A DNA stretch of 64,000 bases. Origin: Mycolicibacterium sp. BiH015. GTDB lineage: Bacteria; Actinomycetota; Actinomycetes; Mycobacteriales; Mycobacteriaceae. This document shows positions 54,851 through 62,815 of this stretch, in pieces. The position numbers were made by a program, and so were the translations under genes. The stretch is from contig NZ_JAQGCZ010000001.1 in NCBI RefSeq assembly GCF_027706845.1, forward strand, positions 124,001 to 188,000, read 5' to 3'. The notes under the pieces were generated by a model. That model was not told the origin of the DNA, ran no database searches, and saw only the letters and a list, made by a program, of their open reading frames with translations. How positions within the stretch are numbered: position 1 is the stretch's first letter; each line of letters starts with the position of its first letter.

Positions 54851-56062
54851 CTAGACGCGCTCGATGATGGTCGCGACACCCATGCCGCCGCCGATGCACA
54901 GCGTGACCAGCGCGCGACGTGCGTTGCGTCGCTCCAGCTCGTCGACCATTGTGCCCATGATCATGGCGCCGGTGGCGCCCAGCGGGTGGCCCATCGCGAT
55001 GGCGCCGCCGTTGACGTTCAGCTTCTCGTCCGGGATGTTCAGGTCCTTCTGGAACTTGAGCACCACCGACGCGAAGGCCTCGTTGAGTTCGAACAGGTCG
55101 ATGTCATCGACCGTCAGGCCGGCACGGTCGAGCACCTTCTTGGTGGCCGGCGTCGGGCCGGTGAGCATGATGACCGGGTCGGCACCCGAGGTCGCGGTCG
55201 CGACGATGCGGGCGCGCGGGGTCAGACCCTGCGACTGCCCTGCACTTTCTGAGCCGATCAGGACCAGCGCGGCGCCGTCGACGATGCCCGAGCTGTTGCC
55301 GCCGGTGTGAACGTGGTTGATTTTCTCGACGTAGTGGTACTTCTGCAGCGCCACGTCGTCGAAGCCGCCCATCGCGCCCACACCGTCGAAGGCCGTGCGC
55401 AGCTTGGCCAGGCCCTCCATCGTGGTGTCGGCACGCATGTGCTCGTCGTGGTCGAGAACAACGAGGCCGTTCTGGTCCTTGACGGGAACGACGGACTTGG
55501 CGAAGTAGCCGCCCGACCACGCCGCCGCGGCCTTCTGCTGGCTGCGCAGCGCGTAGGCGTCGACGTCTTCGCGGGAGAAGCCCTCGATCGTGGCGATCAG
55601 GTCGGCGCCGATGCCCTGTGGGACGAAGCCGATGCGGTAGTTGGTCTCGGGGTCGCTGGCCCAGGCGCCGCCGTCGGAGCCCATCGGCACGCGGCTCATC
55701 GATTCGACACCACCGGCGAGCACGAGGTCGTCCCAGCCGGAGCGCACCTTCTGGGCGCCCAGGTTGACGGCTTCCAGCCCGGAGGCGCAGAAGCGGTTCA
55801 GCTGGAATCCGCCGGTGGTCTCCGGCAGGCCTGCCACCAGGCCGGCGGTGCGGGCGATGTCGCCGCCCTGATCGCCGACAGGAGACACCACGCCGAGGAT
55901 GACATCGCTGATCAGGTTCTCGTCGAGGTCGGGGTAGCGCGCTCTGATCTCGTCGATCAGGCCGACGACCAGGTTGACTGGCTTGATCTCGTTCAGCGAG
56001 CCGTTGCGCTGCTTGCCGCGAGGCGTGCGGATGGCCTCGTAGATGAAGGCTTCTTCGGACAT
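54851..56062 (-). CDS. fadA: Acetyl-CoA C-acyltransferase (beta-oxidation thiolase)
   Basis: A 403-residue thiolase (Rv0859-like) that cleaves 3-ketoacyl-CoA. Cys92 in [12 protein letters not shown] is the nucleophile, [15 protein letters not shown] carries the His, and [15 protein letters not shown] the second Cys. Unlike the thiolase-like protein at 36969 it has all catalytic residues. It is first in the fadA-fadB operon. Confidence 0.95.
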   Translation of the reverse strand: MSEEAFIYEAIRTPRGKQRNGSLNEIKPVNLVVGLIDEIRARYPDLDENLISDVILGVVSPVGDQGGDIARTAGLVAGLPETTGGFQLNRFCASGLEAVNLGAQKVRSGWDDLVLAGGVESMSRVPMGSDGGAWASDPETNYRIGFVPQGIGADLIATIEGFSREDVDAYALRSQQKAAAAWSGGYFAKSVVPVKDQNGLVVLDHDEHMRADTTMEGLAKLRTAFDGVGAMGGFDDVALQKYHYVEKINHVHTGGNSSGIVDGAALVLIGSESAGQSQGLTPRARIVATATSGADPVIMLTGPTPATKKVLDRAGLTVDDIDLFELNEAFASVVLKFQKDLNIPDEKLNVNGGAIAMGHPLGATGAMIMGTMVDELERRNARRALVTLCIGGGMGVATIIERV

Positions 56063-56191
56063 GTGCTCTCCAGGTCCTGTTCAGGTTGGTACCGCAGTCT
56101 GCAGACAAGCCACTACCGCGGGGAGGCTGATCCTCTATCGGCGATGCTAGCAGCCTCGCCCAACCGCTTGGTTGGGCCCCTGTGAAGCACG

Positions 56192-56251
56192 GCGAGCAGA
56201 CGCAAACTCGCACGATCCAAGCGTGGACCGTGCGAGTTTGCGTCTGCTCGC
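56192..56251. repeat. Long perfect palindrome, mycobacterial intergenic hairpin
   Basis: Two perfect 23-bp arms (56192-56214 and 56229-56251, arm beginning GCGAGCAGACGCAAACTCGC) flank a 14-base loop that can itself pair TCCA with TGGA. It follows the stop of the 62-residue gene on the minus strand, so it can terminate that transcript. The arm sequence resembles palindromic elements I recall as common between mycobacterial genes. Confidence 0.8.
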
Positions 56252-56265
56252 GGTGGAAGGGGTGT

Positions 56266-56454
56266 CTAGTCCGGAGACCCTTCGGTGTCGTCGAAGAACG
56301 ACCACTCGCCGTCGTGCTCGACCTCCATCCGCCAACCGAGTTCGGAGTTGTCCGCCTTCTGGTCCACGAACCAGGCGTGGGCATCATCGGCGCTCTCGAT
56401 GTCCTTGGTGTCGACGACGTCACCCTGCGGATTGAGTACACGGTAGGTAGCCAT
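56266..56454 (-). CDS. Small acidic conserved hypothetical protein
   Basis: A 62-residue protein, MATYRVLNPQGDVVDTKDIES..., rich in Asp/Glu and Trp, ending EWSFFDDTEGSPD. No membrane segment or known domain is visible; it looks like a compact beta-rich domain. It is a single gene followed by the 60-base palindrome. I do not recognise a function. Confidence 0.68.
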   Translation of the reverse strand: MATYRVLNPQGDVVDTKDIESADDAHAWFVDQKADNSELGWRMEVEHDGEWSFFDDTEGSPD

Positions 56455-56518
56455 GCCGACCGTGTTTCCCGCCTCGGGGCGGGTTCACACCTACGCAGGC
56501 TGCGACGTCACCGATTGC

Positions 56519-57232
56519 TCACAGCGCGAAGGCCCGTGGCGGCCCCGAGAGCGCCGCTTTCGTATCGGCCGACATCGGATCCATGATCTCGATGTCGCCG
56601 GCTTCCAGCCCGTCGAGAGCCAGCCGGACCAGATCCGCGGGAGCGATTACCGCATCGCCGGGAAGCGCGATTCCGTTGCTGCTGGCGAAGTCGAAGAGCG
56701 TCTGCGTGCCAACGAGTCCCGGGACGAGAGCCGCGACGAGCGTGCCCTGGCCGGCGAGTTCCACGCGCACCCCGTTGGTCAGACCCCACTCGGCGGATTT
56801 GGCCGCCGCATAGGCAGTGTTCCCTTCGACTGTCATCCATGCCGCTGCAGACAGCACGTTGAGGATGGCGCCACCCCCATTGCGGGCCAGGATCGGCGCG
56901 AACGCGCGAATCATGGCGAGGGTGCCGAAATAGTTCGATTCCATGGTTGCCCTGATGGCGGTCATATCTCCGGTGACCAGGCTTCCGCCGGCGGTTTCAG
57001 CGGCGTTGTTGATGAGTATCTGTACGTCCCCGGCACGCTGGGCAGCCGCGTCGACGGACGACTGGTCGGTGATGTCGACGCGAATAGCTTCGACGCCGGG
57101 TACGTCGACGAGTTCGGGACGCCGCGCCGCGGCGTAGACCTTGGCTCCACGCCGAACGAGTTCAACGGCGAAGGAATGCCCGATGCCGCGGTTGGCTCCC
57201 GTGACGAGAACCGTCGTGCCCTCGATTTTCAT
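56519..57232 (-). CDS. Short-chain dehydrogenase/reductase
   Basis: A 237-residue classical SDR starting MKIEGTTVLVTGANRGIG at ATG 57232. The NAD(P) motif is GANRGIG, followed by ILINNAAE, catalytic Ser in NVLSAAAW and YxxxK as AYAAAK. A longer frame to 57301 would cross the operators. It is divergent from a TetR gene whose operators lie between them. The substrate is unknown. Confidence 0.88.
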   Translation of the reverse strand: MKIEGTTVLVTGANRGIGHSFAVELVRRGAKVYAAARRPELVDVPGVEAIRVDITDQSSVDAAAQRAGDVQILINNAAETAGGSLVTGDMTAIRATMESNYFGTLAMIRAFAPILARNGGGAILNVLSAAAWMTVEGNTAYAAAKSAEWGLTNGVRVELAGQGTLVAALVPGLVGTQTLFDFASSNGIALPGDAVIAPADLVRLALDGLEAGDIEIMDPMSADTKAALSGPPRAFAL

Positions 57233-57267
57233 TGCGCTCCAGATGTTTTCGCGGAATATCATCAAGA

Positions 57268-57319
57268 TGACCGATTGGTCACCTTCTACCGACTGAACCA
57301 TAAGATGACCGAATGGTCA
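57268..57319. promoter_or_regulatory. Two TetR operators between SDR and TetR genes
   Basis: TGACCGATTGGTCA (57268-57281) and TGACCGAATGGTCA (57306-57319) are near-identical palindromes 38 bases apart centre to centre, placed 19 bases before the TetR start and 36 bases before the SDR start. Confidence 0.8.
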
Positions 57320-57337
57320 ACTTGATATCCTTCGTCG

Positions 57338-57967
57338 GTGAATCTCCGAGCAGACGCGGCGCGCAACCGGGAGTCGCTGCTGAGCGCTGCCGAAGCGGAA
57401 TTCGCCGAGCGGGGCGTCTCGGCTTCGGTGGCCGATATCGCCCGCCGGGCGGGGGTCGCCAAGGGCACGGTGTTCCGACACTTCGCCACCAAGGAGGACC
57501 TGATCGCCGCCATCGTGTGTCGACACGTCTCCACACTCGCCGACGCCGCGGCACAGCTGGCGGATGCCGACGACGCGGGCGCCGCCCTGCTCGAATTCCT
57601 CACCGTGGCGGCCGATCAACGACAACGCCATGATCTGACATTCCTGCAGGCGGCGAGCGAAGATGATCCACGGGTGGCCGAGATCATGGACCAGTTGCAC
57701 GCGCGCCTCGGCACTCTCGTCGACCACGCGCGTGCCGCGGGCGCAATCCGGTCCGACATCACCGAGGCCGACATCTTCCTGATGATGTGCGCGCCGATCC
57801 ACGTCGTCGAGAATCTCCGCGCGCCAGCGCCGTTGCTCTGGCAGCGCTACCTCGCCATCATCTTCGACGGGCTCCGACCGCAAGGAGCGCATCCGCTCCC
57901 GCAGCCGGCACCCGTCCTTGGCTATCCGGCCAGTTCTTCCACGCCGACATCGTCGAGCGTCGGATAG
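57338..57967 (+). CDS. TetR-family repressor
   Basis: A 209-residue regulator from GTG 57338 (VNLRADAARNRESLLSAAEAEFAERG); the HTH reads VSASVADIARRAGVAKGTVFRHFATKEDL. The ligand domain follows and the last 15 residues are a Ser/Thr-rich tail encoded by DNA that overlaps the convergent OYE gene by 46 bases. Likely controls itself and the divergent SDR. Confidence 0.9.
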   Translation: MNLRADAARNRESLLSAAEAEFAERGVSASVADIARRAGVAKGTVFRHFATKEDLIAAIVCRHVSTLADAAAQLADADDAGAALLEFLTVAADQRQRHDLTFLQAASEDDPRVAEIMDQLHARLGTLVDHARAAGAIRSDITEADIFLMMCAPIHVVENLRAPAPLLWQRYLAIIFDGLRPQGAHPLPQPAPVLGYPASSSTPTSSSVG

Positions 57968-59031
57968 TCGATGTATCCCAAGGGCCCGGGGGCGTAGAAC
58001 GTCGACTCGTCGGGCCGGTTCAGCGGCGCACCCTTTTGCAAACGTGTCAGCAGGTCCGGGTTGGCCAGGAACGCGCGACCGATGGCGGCCGCACTGATCA
58101 CGCCCCAGTTCGCGAGCTTCTCGAGAAGCGCGAAGTCGGTGTCGACGGTGCGTGGGGTGTTGAGGACCAAGGGACCCTCCCATATGGTGCGCACCGCAGC
58201 GAACGCAGGCTTCGACGGCTCGATGACCACATGCAGATAGCCGATGCGCAATGGCTTGATCCGGCACAGCAGCGCCTCGTATGCGCTGCTCTCGTCGCGT
58301 TCGGACATGTCACCGGCCTTGTTCCCGGGTGAGATACGCAAGCCGACCCGCTCAGGGCCGATCTCATCGGCGACGGCTTCGACGACCTCGGCTGCCAACC
58401 GGGCGCGGTTCTGCGGTGAACCACCGTAAGCATCGGTGCGTTGGTTGACGACGTCGGAGAGGAACTCGTGCAGGAGATAACCGTTGGCAGAATGGATTTC
58501 GACACCGTCCATGCCTGCGTCGACGACGCGTCGGGCGGCGGAGCGGAATTGACCGACGATCGTGGCGATTTCACCGACCGTCAGCGCTCGCGGCACCGGC
58601 AGGGGCTTCTTCCCGGTCGGTGTGTGGGTGAGCATGTCTGCGGCGATCGGTGACGGCCCCACGGATTCGAAACCGCTGATCTCCGGATGTGCCATCCGCC
58701 CCACGTGCCATAGCTGGACAAACATCTTGCCGCCGGCGCGATGGACCGCTGACGCGATCTCCGCCCACCTGTCCTGCTGCCGTTCGGTGTAGATACCGGG
58801 GGTATTCATGTACGCGCCGTTGGCCTGTTCGCAGACGGCCGTGGCCTCGCTGATGACCAGGCCCGCCTGCGCCCGCTGCGAGTAGTACTCCGCGGCCAGC
58901 GCCGACGGGGTGCCGTCCGCATCGGCACGCGACCTTGTCAGCGGTGCCATGAAAATTCGGTTCGCCACCTCGACACCACCGATCGACGCGGGAGCCAGCA
59001 GCGCGGAATTTTCGCCGAGAGTGAAGGTCAT
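57922..59031 (-). CDS. Old yellow enzyme (NADH:flavin oxidoreductase)
   Basis: A 369-residue FMN ene-reductase. NRIFMAPLTRSRAD is the N-terminal FMN segment, VQLWHVGRMAHPE carries the His/Gln region, and GVEIHSANGYLLHEFLSDVVNQRTDAYGG contains the HxxN substrate pair and the NxRxDxYGG motif. AAAIGRAFLANPDL near the C-terminus binds the FMN phosphate. Reduces activated alkenes or nitro compounds; native substrate unknown. It lies 28 bases after the RidA gene in the same direction, so the two may be co-transcribed. Confidence 0.92.
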   Translation of the reverse strand: MTFTLGENSALLAPASIGGVEVANRIFMAPLTRSRADADGTPSALAAEYYSQRAQAGLVISEATAVCEQANGAYMNTPGIYTERQQDRWAEIASAVHRAGGKMFVQLWHVGRMAHPEISGFESVGPSPIAADMLTHTPTGKKPLPVPRALTVGEIATIVGQFRSAARRVVDAGMDGVEIHSANGYLLHEFLSDVVNQRTDAYGGSPQNRARLAAEVVEAVADEIGPERVGLRISPGNKAGDMSERDESSAYEALLCRIKPLRIGYLHVVIEPSKPAFAAVRTIWEGPLVLNTPRTVDTDFALLEKLANWGVISAAAIGRAFLANPDLLTRLQKGAPLNRPDESTFYAPGPLGYIDYPTLDDVGVEELAG

Positions 59032-59059
59032 GCCCCACTAAGCGCGCACAACTCTGGAT

Positions 59060-59485
59060 TCATTCCCCGCTGCCCACGATTGCGGTCACCCGTATCTCGA
59101 CGTGCATACCGGCCGCGCCGAGCACCGTGACACCGGTCTCGGTCCAGATCGGTGCTCGGTCGCCCATGCGCTTGCGAAACTGGTCGATCATGACGTCGTT
59201 GTGGGCGTCACCGATCTCCTCTGCACCGGGCGGCAACACGTGATAGGAGTTCACCGACACGACATCTCGCCATGTGGCGCCCGCGGTCTCCAGCACCCGT
59301 TCGACGTTGTCGAAGGCCGCGACGATCTCCTCGGCGAGATCGTCGGGAAATGTGAGGTCGTCAGACCAACCGCCCTGGCCGGAGATCTCGACCCGGTCTC
59401 CGATCCTGACAGCCTGGCTGTAGTGGCGCGTCTGCCGCAACTTCTCGCCCAGTCCAGGCGTGACAAAGAATTCGACGTCGGGCAT
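59060..59485 (-). CDS. RidA-family (YjgF/UK114) protein
   Basis: A 141-residue RidA-like protein. The pattern YSQAVRIGDRVEISGQGGW, VLETAGATWRDVVSVNSYHVLP and the late MHVEIRVTAIV fits enamine/imine deaminase relatives, but the canonical catalytic Arg position is an IRVTAIV strand as in the longer RidA subfamily. Divergent from the MarR gene. Confidence 0.87.
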   Translation of the reverse strand: MPDVEFFVTPGLGEKLRQTRHYSQAVRIGDRVEISGQGGWSDDLTFPDDLAEEIVAAFDNVERVLETAGATWRDVVSVNSYHVLPPGAEEIGDAHNDVMIDQFRKRMGDRAPIWTETGVTVLGAAGMHVEIRVTAIVGSGE

Positions 59486-59506
59486 GGTTGACCACCTCTC
59501 GTGATG

Positions 59507-59550
59507 ACTTCAAGCATGAACCTAATGGACAATCACTTCATACGTGAAGT
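59507..59550. promoter_or_regulatory. Putative MarR operators between RidA and MarR genes
   Basis: ACTTCATACGTGAAGT (59535-59550) is a perfect 6-4-6 inverted repeat; ACTTCAAGCATGAA (59507-59520) is a second, incomplete copy 28 bases away. They lie between the two divergent starts (59485 and 59571). Confidence 0.65.
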
Positions 59551-59570
59551 TATTCCGCTACGGTTCGGGC

Positions 59571-60038
59571 ATGGCACGATCCGACGAACCGCGGTGGCTC
59601 GACCCGCAGGAGAAAGAAGCCTGGACAGGGCTGGTTTCGCTGATGATGCTCCTGCCCGGGAAGCTGGAGGCGCCGCTGCGCGCGGTTGACCTGACGCTTT
59701 TCGACTATCTCGTCCTCAGCCACATCTCCGAGGCACCGCAGCGCCGAATCAGGATGAGCGAGTTGGCCTTTCTGGCCAGCGGGTCGCTGTCGCGATTGTC
59801 CAATGTCGTGAAGCGATTCGAGCAGCGTGGCTGGGTGGTGCGATCGCCAGATCCGTCTGACGGTCGCTACACGATCGCCGCCCTCACCGATGCCGGCTAT
59901 CGCGTAGTGGTCAAGGCGGCCCCGATCCACATGCGCGCGGTACGGGAATTGGTTCTCGACCCGCTGACAGTGACCGACCAACGGGCTCTCGCACGCATCG
60001 CGGCCAAGTTGCGGGTGCGGCCCGCCGACTTCGATTGA
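59571..60038 (+). CDS. MarR-family regulator
   Basis: A 155-residue protein starting MARSDEPRWLDPQEKEAW at ATG 59571. A GTG at 59544 would add nine residues but sits inside the palindrome. The winged helix reads RIRMSELAFLASGSLSRLSNVVKRFEQRGWVVRSPDPSDGRYTIAALTDAGY. It is divergent from the RidA-OYE genes, which it probably controls. Confidence 0.88.
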   Translation: MARSDEPRWLDPQEKEAWTGLVSLMMLLPGKLEAPLRAVDLTLFDYLVLSHISEAPQRRIRMSELAFLASGSLSRLSNVVKRFEQRGWVVRSPDPSDGRYTIAALTDAGYRVVVKAAPIHMRAVRELVLDPLTVTDQRALARIAAKLRVRPADFD

Positions 60039-60056
60039 CCGTCAGGCCAATTGGCG

Positions 60057-60482
60057 TCAGACATGTAGCTTGAGCCCGTCGACGATCTTGTCGACCACCT
60101 TCCGGTCGGCCCGCACGGCAACGCCCACGAGATCAAGATGTCCCCTGGCAACCGACGCGACCGCATCCCGGTTGGCCGCGTCATGGCCGGTACCAAAGAG
60201 CTCGGCGGTGAAGATCGCGGGCACGACACCTCTCGACAGCGCTCGATCGAGCGTTCGCGCCATCCGGGCCGTATCCGCGCGGAACACCATTACAGGTTGT
60301 CCGAACATCGGCGCATATTTGGTGCCGTCGGCGTCCGAGTAGTGCTCACCGATCGACTCCGTGGCCGTGGCCGCGATTCCACTGGACAGGAACGCCGTGG
60401 CATTGAGCTTCTGCCACATGGGCAGATCCTCGCGCAGGATCACGGCGATCTTCGTGTCGAACACAATCGTTTGATCGTTCAT
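60057..60482 (-). CDS. DUF2000-family protein
   Basis: A 141-residue protein, MNDQTIVFDTKIAVILREDLPMWQKLNATAFLSSGI..., with GQPVMVFRADTARMARTLDRAL and a terminal VVDKIVDGLKLHV, typical of DUF2000. The family has a peptidyl-tRNA-hydrolase-like fold but no settled function. It is divergent from an AsnC gene 80 bases away, a frequent pairing that suggests control by that regulator. Confidence 0.8.
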   Translation of the reverse strand: MNDQTIVFDTKIAVILREDLPMWQKLNATAFLSSGIAATATESIGEHYSDADGTKYAPMFGQPVMVFRADTARMARTLDRALSRGVVPAIFTAELFGTGHDAANRDAVASVARGHLDLVGVAVRADRKVVDKIVDGLKLHV

Positions 60483-60562
60483 ATCGGGAGACGCTAATCA
60501 CCTGATCGTTGAAGTTGCGGTGACACCGAATTATGTTCGGATTCAGGCCCCGAGGAGGCACC

Positions 60563-61015
60563 ATGGACGAACTGGATTCGGCGATCGTGTCCGCGCTGCA
60601 AGCAGATGGTCGGCGCACCAACCGCGACCTTGCCGCTGAACTGGGGGTGGCGCCGTCGACCGCGCTGGAGCGCGTGCGCGCGCTCCGTGACCGCGGCGTG
60701 CTGACCGGTGTGCACTATGTAGTGAATCCGGCTGCGCTCGGAAGGCCCGTGCAGGCGATGATCACGGTGCGTCTGCGTCCGCAAACTCGTCAGGTCGTTC
60801 AGGGTTTCCGGGATTTCGTGACGACTCTGCCGGAGACACTGCAGACGTTCGTGACCACCGGTACCGAGGATCTGCTCGTTCATGTCGCCGTGCCGTCGAC
60901 GGAAGCCCTGCGCGACTTCGTGCTGGACTCCCTGACCAAGCGGCGCGAGGTCGCCGGGGTGAGGACAGATGTCGTCTTTGACCATGTGCGCAATCACGTT
61001 GTGCGCCCGGGCTGA
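60563..61015 (+). CDS. Lrp/AsnC-family regulator
   Basis: A 150-residue protein starting MDELDSAIVSALQADGRRTNRDLAAELGVAPSTALERVRALRDRGVLTG, the AsnC-type HTH, followed by a RAM ligand domain (VQAMITVRLRPQTR ... TGTEDLLVHVAVPSTEALRDFV). GAGGAGG precedes the ATG at 60563. Likely senses an amino acid or related ligand and controls the divergent DUF2000 gene. Confidence 0.9.
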   Translation: MDELDSAIVSALQADGRRTNRDLAAELGVAPSTALERVRALRDRGVLTGVHYVVNPAALGRPVQAMITVRLRPQTRQVVQGFRDFVTTLPETLQTFVTTGTEDLLVHVAVPSTEALRDFVLDSLTKRREVAGVRTDVVFDHVRNHVVRPG

Positions 61016-61109
61016 TGGCCTCGATGTTGGGTGCGGAGAACAGTGGCAGGCAACATGAGACCGCACGGCTCGGCTGTTCACCACCTGGCGGTTCGTCGCT
61101 GCCTGTTCG

Positions 61110-62732
61110 TCAGAATGGTGGTGGTTTGTTGCGTTCGGCGACGTAGGCGTCGTTGAGTGCGCGTTCGGCTTTGATGCGGTAGGCGATGGTTTTGGCGCGG
61201 TTACGTTTCCGCCGGGTAGGCATGGTGCGGATCTTGTCCGCGCTGGTGGGTGGCTGCGCGGGGAGGTCCAGCGGCGCGGTGGTGGTGTTGACGGTGGGGA
61301 ACAGCAGCGCGGAGCCGGGCCGGGTGGTGTAGGTGCGTCCGGTGGGGGTGGTCCAGATGATGGTGCCGTCGGGATGCTGGGCGTCTGACCAGCCCGGCCA
61401 GAAGGTTTTGGCGAGGTGGTGTTGGCGGCACAGCAGTTTGCCGGCTGAGGGGTGGGTGGGGCCGACCGGCCAGGGGGTGGTGTGGTCGAAATCGGCGTAG
61501 GCGGCGGGGCGATCGCAGCCGGGGAATCGGCATGTCAGATCCCGTGCGCGCACCCACTCGTCGAGAGCGGTGCTGGGTCGATACCGGTTCTGGGGCTTGA
61601 TTCCTGGCGGGGTTAGATGCCGGAGGTCAGCCCCGGCGGCGATGCGGGCGGCGATCTCTGCGGCGGGTACATGACCGAACCCCACGATCACTCCGGGCGG
61701 GGGCCGCAGGAACGCTGCGGGTCGATCGGTTTCGTCAGCAACGTCGCTGCCCTCGGCTGGGGTGTCCTCGGCGGTGCTCTCGGGGTCCTCGGCGCTCTCG
61801 GGGTCGTCGCCGTCGTCGGAAGTGTCGCTGCCCTCGGCTGGGGTGCCTTCGCCGTCGGCGCGGTTGTTGATGGCACGGCATTCGGGATCGTCGCCGTCGG
61901 TGAGCGGATCGGGCTGTGCGGTCAGCGCGGCGTTTTCGGCGTAGATGTGGACCACCACAGCCGAGCCGCGACCGTCGTCCACGGCCGCGGGGCAGCCGGG
62001 GGTGCCGCATTCACAGGCCAGGTGGAAGAACCCGGCTCCGATCGCGCCGTGGGCATCAGCTCGGCGCTGATCCAGGGTGCGCGGATCCTGTGGGCACACC
62101 CCCTGGGCCATCACGGTGAGCCGACGCCAGTACAGCGCAGCGTCAGGGCCTTTGAGGCGGGCGATGATCTCGGTGACACCCTCTGTGCTTTCGGTGATGC
62201 TCACCCCGCGGTCGCGGACCCGGGCCCTGGTCCGACGCAGCGCCGCCGGATCATGACGATCTACCCAGACATCAATCGCGTCGTCGAGTTTCTGTTTCGA
62301 CAATCCACCCCAGTGCACCGCCCGCTCGACGATCTCAGCCTCGACCTCGGCCAACACCTCAGCGTCTTGAATGTTGGCAGTCCGGTGCACAATCCGGCGG
62401 ACCAGGAACTCCGAAATCTGCCCGGCCAGAAACGCCGCAGCGATACGGGGTAGCCGGGTCAACGCCAGACCGACCTCCATGTCACCGGAGGCACGTCCGT
62501 GAGAAATCCGGGACGCCAACGAGATCTCGGCGGCCGCGGAATTCCAGGCGGCCTCGGTGTCTTCCTGGCACTCCCAGTCGTCGTCGTAGTTGCGGCGGGT
62601 CTTCTCGGCGATCAACAACAACCGGTGCGCTGATGCTGAGGCGATGGCGTCGGTCCACGCCGCGATCGCGGCGTCGAGTTCGGCATCGGCCATCCCGGCA
62701 CACGACACCGAATCCGGCAGCCCTTCGAACAT
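61110..62732 (-). CDS. 13E12-repeat/DUF222 protein with HNH nuclease domain
   Basis: A 540-residue protein starting MFEGLPDSVSCAGMADAELD. The first 270 residues are the DUF222 domain; an acidic low-complexity insert with two copies of TPAEGSD follows; the C-terminal HNH domain reads LDEWVRARDLTCRFPGCDRPAAYADFDHTTPWPVGPTHPSAGKLLCRQHHLAK. Such genes are multicopy in mycobacteria (REP13E12 family). Nuclease activity is inferred; no mobile-element ends are visible around it. Confidence 0.88.
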   Translation of the reverse strand: MFEGLPDSVSCAGMADAELDAAIAAWTDAIASASAHRLLLIAEKTRRNYDDDWECQEDTEAAWNSAAAEISLASRISHGRASGDMEVGLALTRLPRIAAAFLAGQISEFLVRRIVHRTANIQDAEVLAEVEAEIVERAVHWGGLSKQKLDDAIDVWVDRHDPAALRRTRARVRDRGVSITESTEGVTEIIARLKGPDAALYWRRLTVMAQGVCPQDPRTLDQRRADAHGAIGAGFFHLACECGTPGCPAAVDDGRGSAVVVHIYAENAALTAQPDPLTDGDDPECRAINNRADGEGTPAEGSDTSDDGDDPESAEDPESTAEDTPAEGSDVADETDRPAAFLRPPPGVIVGFGHVPAAEIAARIAAGADLRHLTPPGIKPQNRYRPSTALDEWVRARDLTCRFPGCDRPAAYADFDHTTPWPVGPTHPSAGKLLCRQHHLAKTFWPGWSDAQHPDGTIIWTTPTGRTYTTRPGSALLFPTVNTTTAPLDLPAQPPTSADKIRTMPTRRKRNRAKTIAYRIKAERALNDAYVAERNKPPPF

Positions 62733-62815
62733 ACAAGCGACTCTACCGACACCCCCCGACAAAACCGGCACCAAAAGAACGGCGGCTCAACGCAGTTACT
62801 TGCCGGCCTCTCGCC

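Noticed and set aside
53090..55252. A 720-codon plus-strand frame opposite fadB and fadA
   Set aside because: Antisense image of two well-known genes in high-GC DNA.
60472..60510. Direct repeat TGATCGTT (60472-60479 and 60503-60510) as an AsnC operator
   Set aside because: Short, and one copy lies inside the DUF2000 start region; too weak to claim without binding data.
61617..62453. A Gly/Val-rich plus-strand frame opposite the 13E12 gene
   Set aside because: Its low complexity is the mirror of the acidic linker and DUF222 codons.
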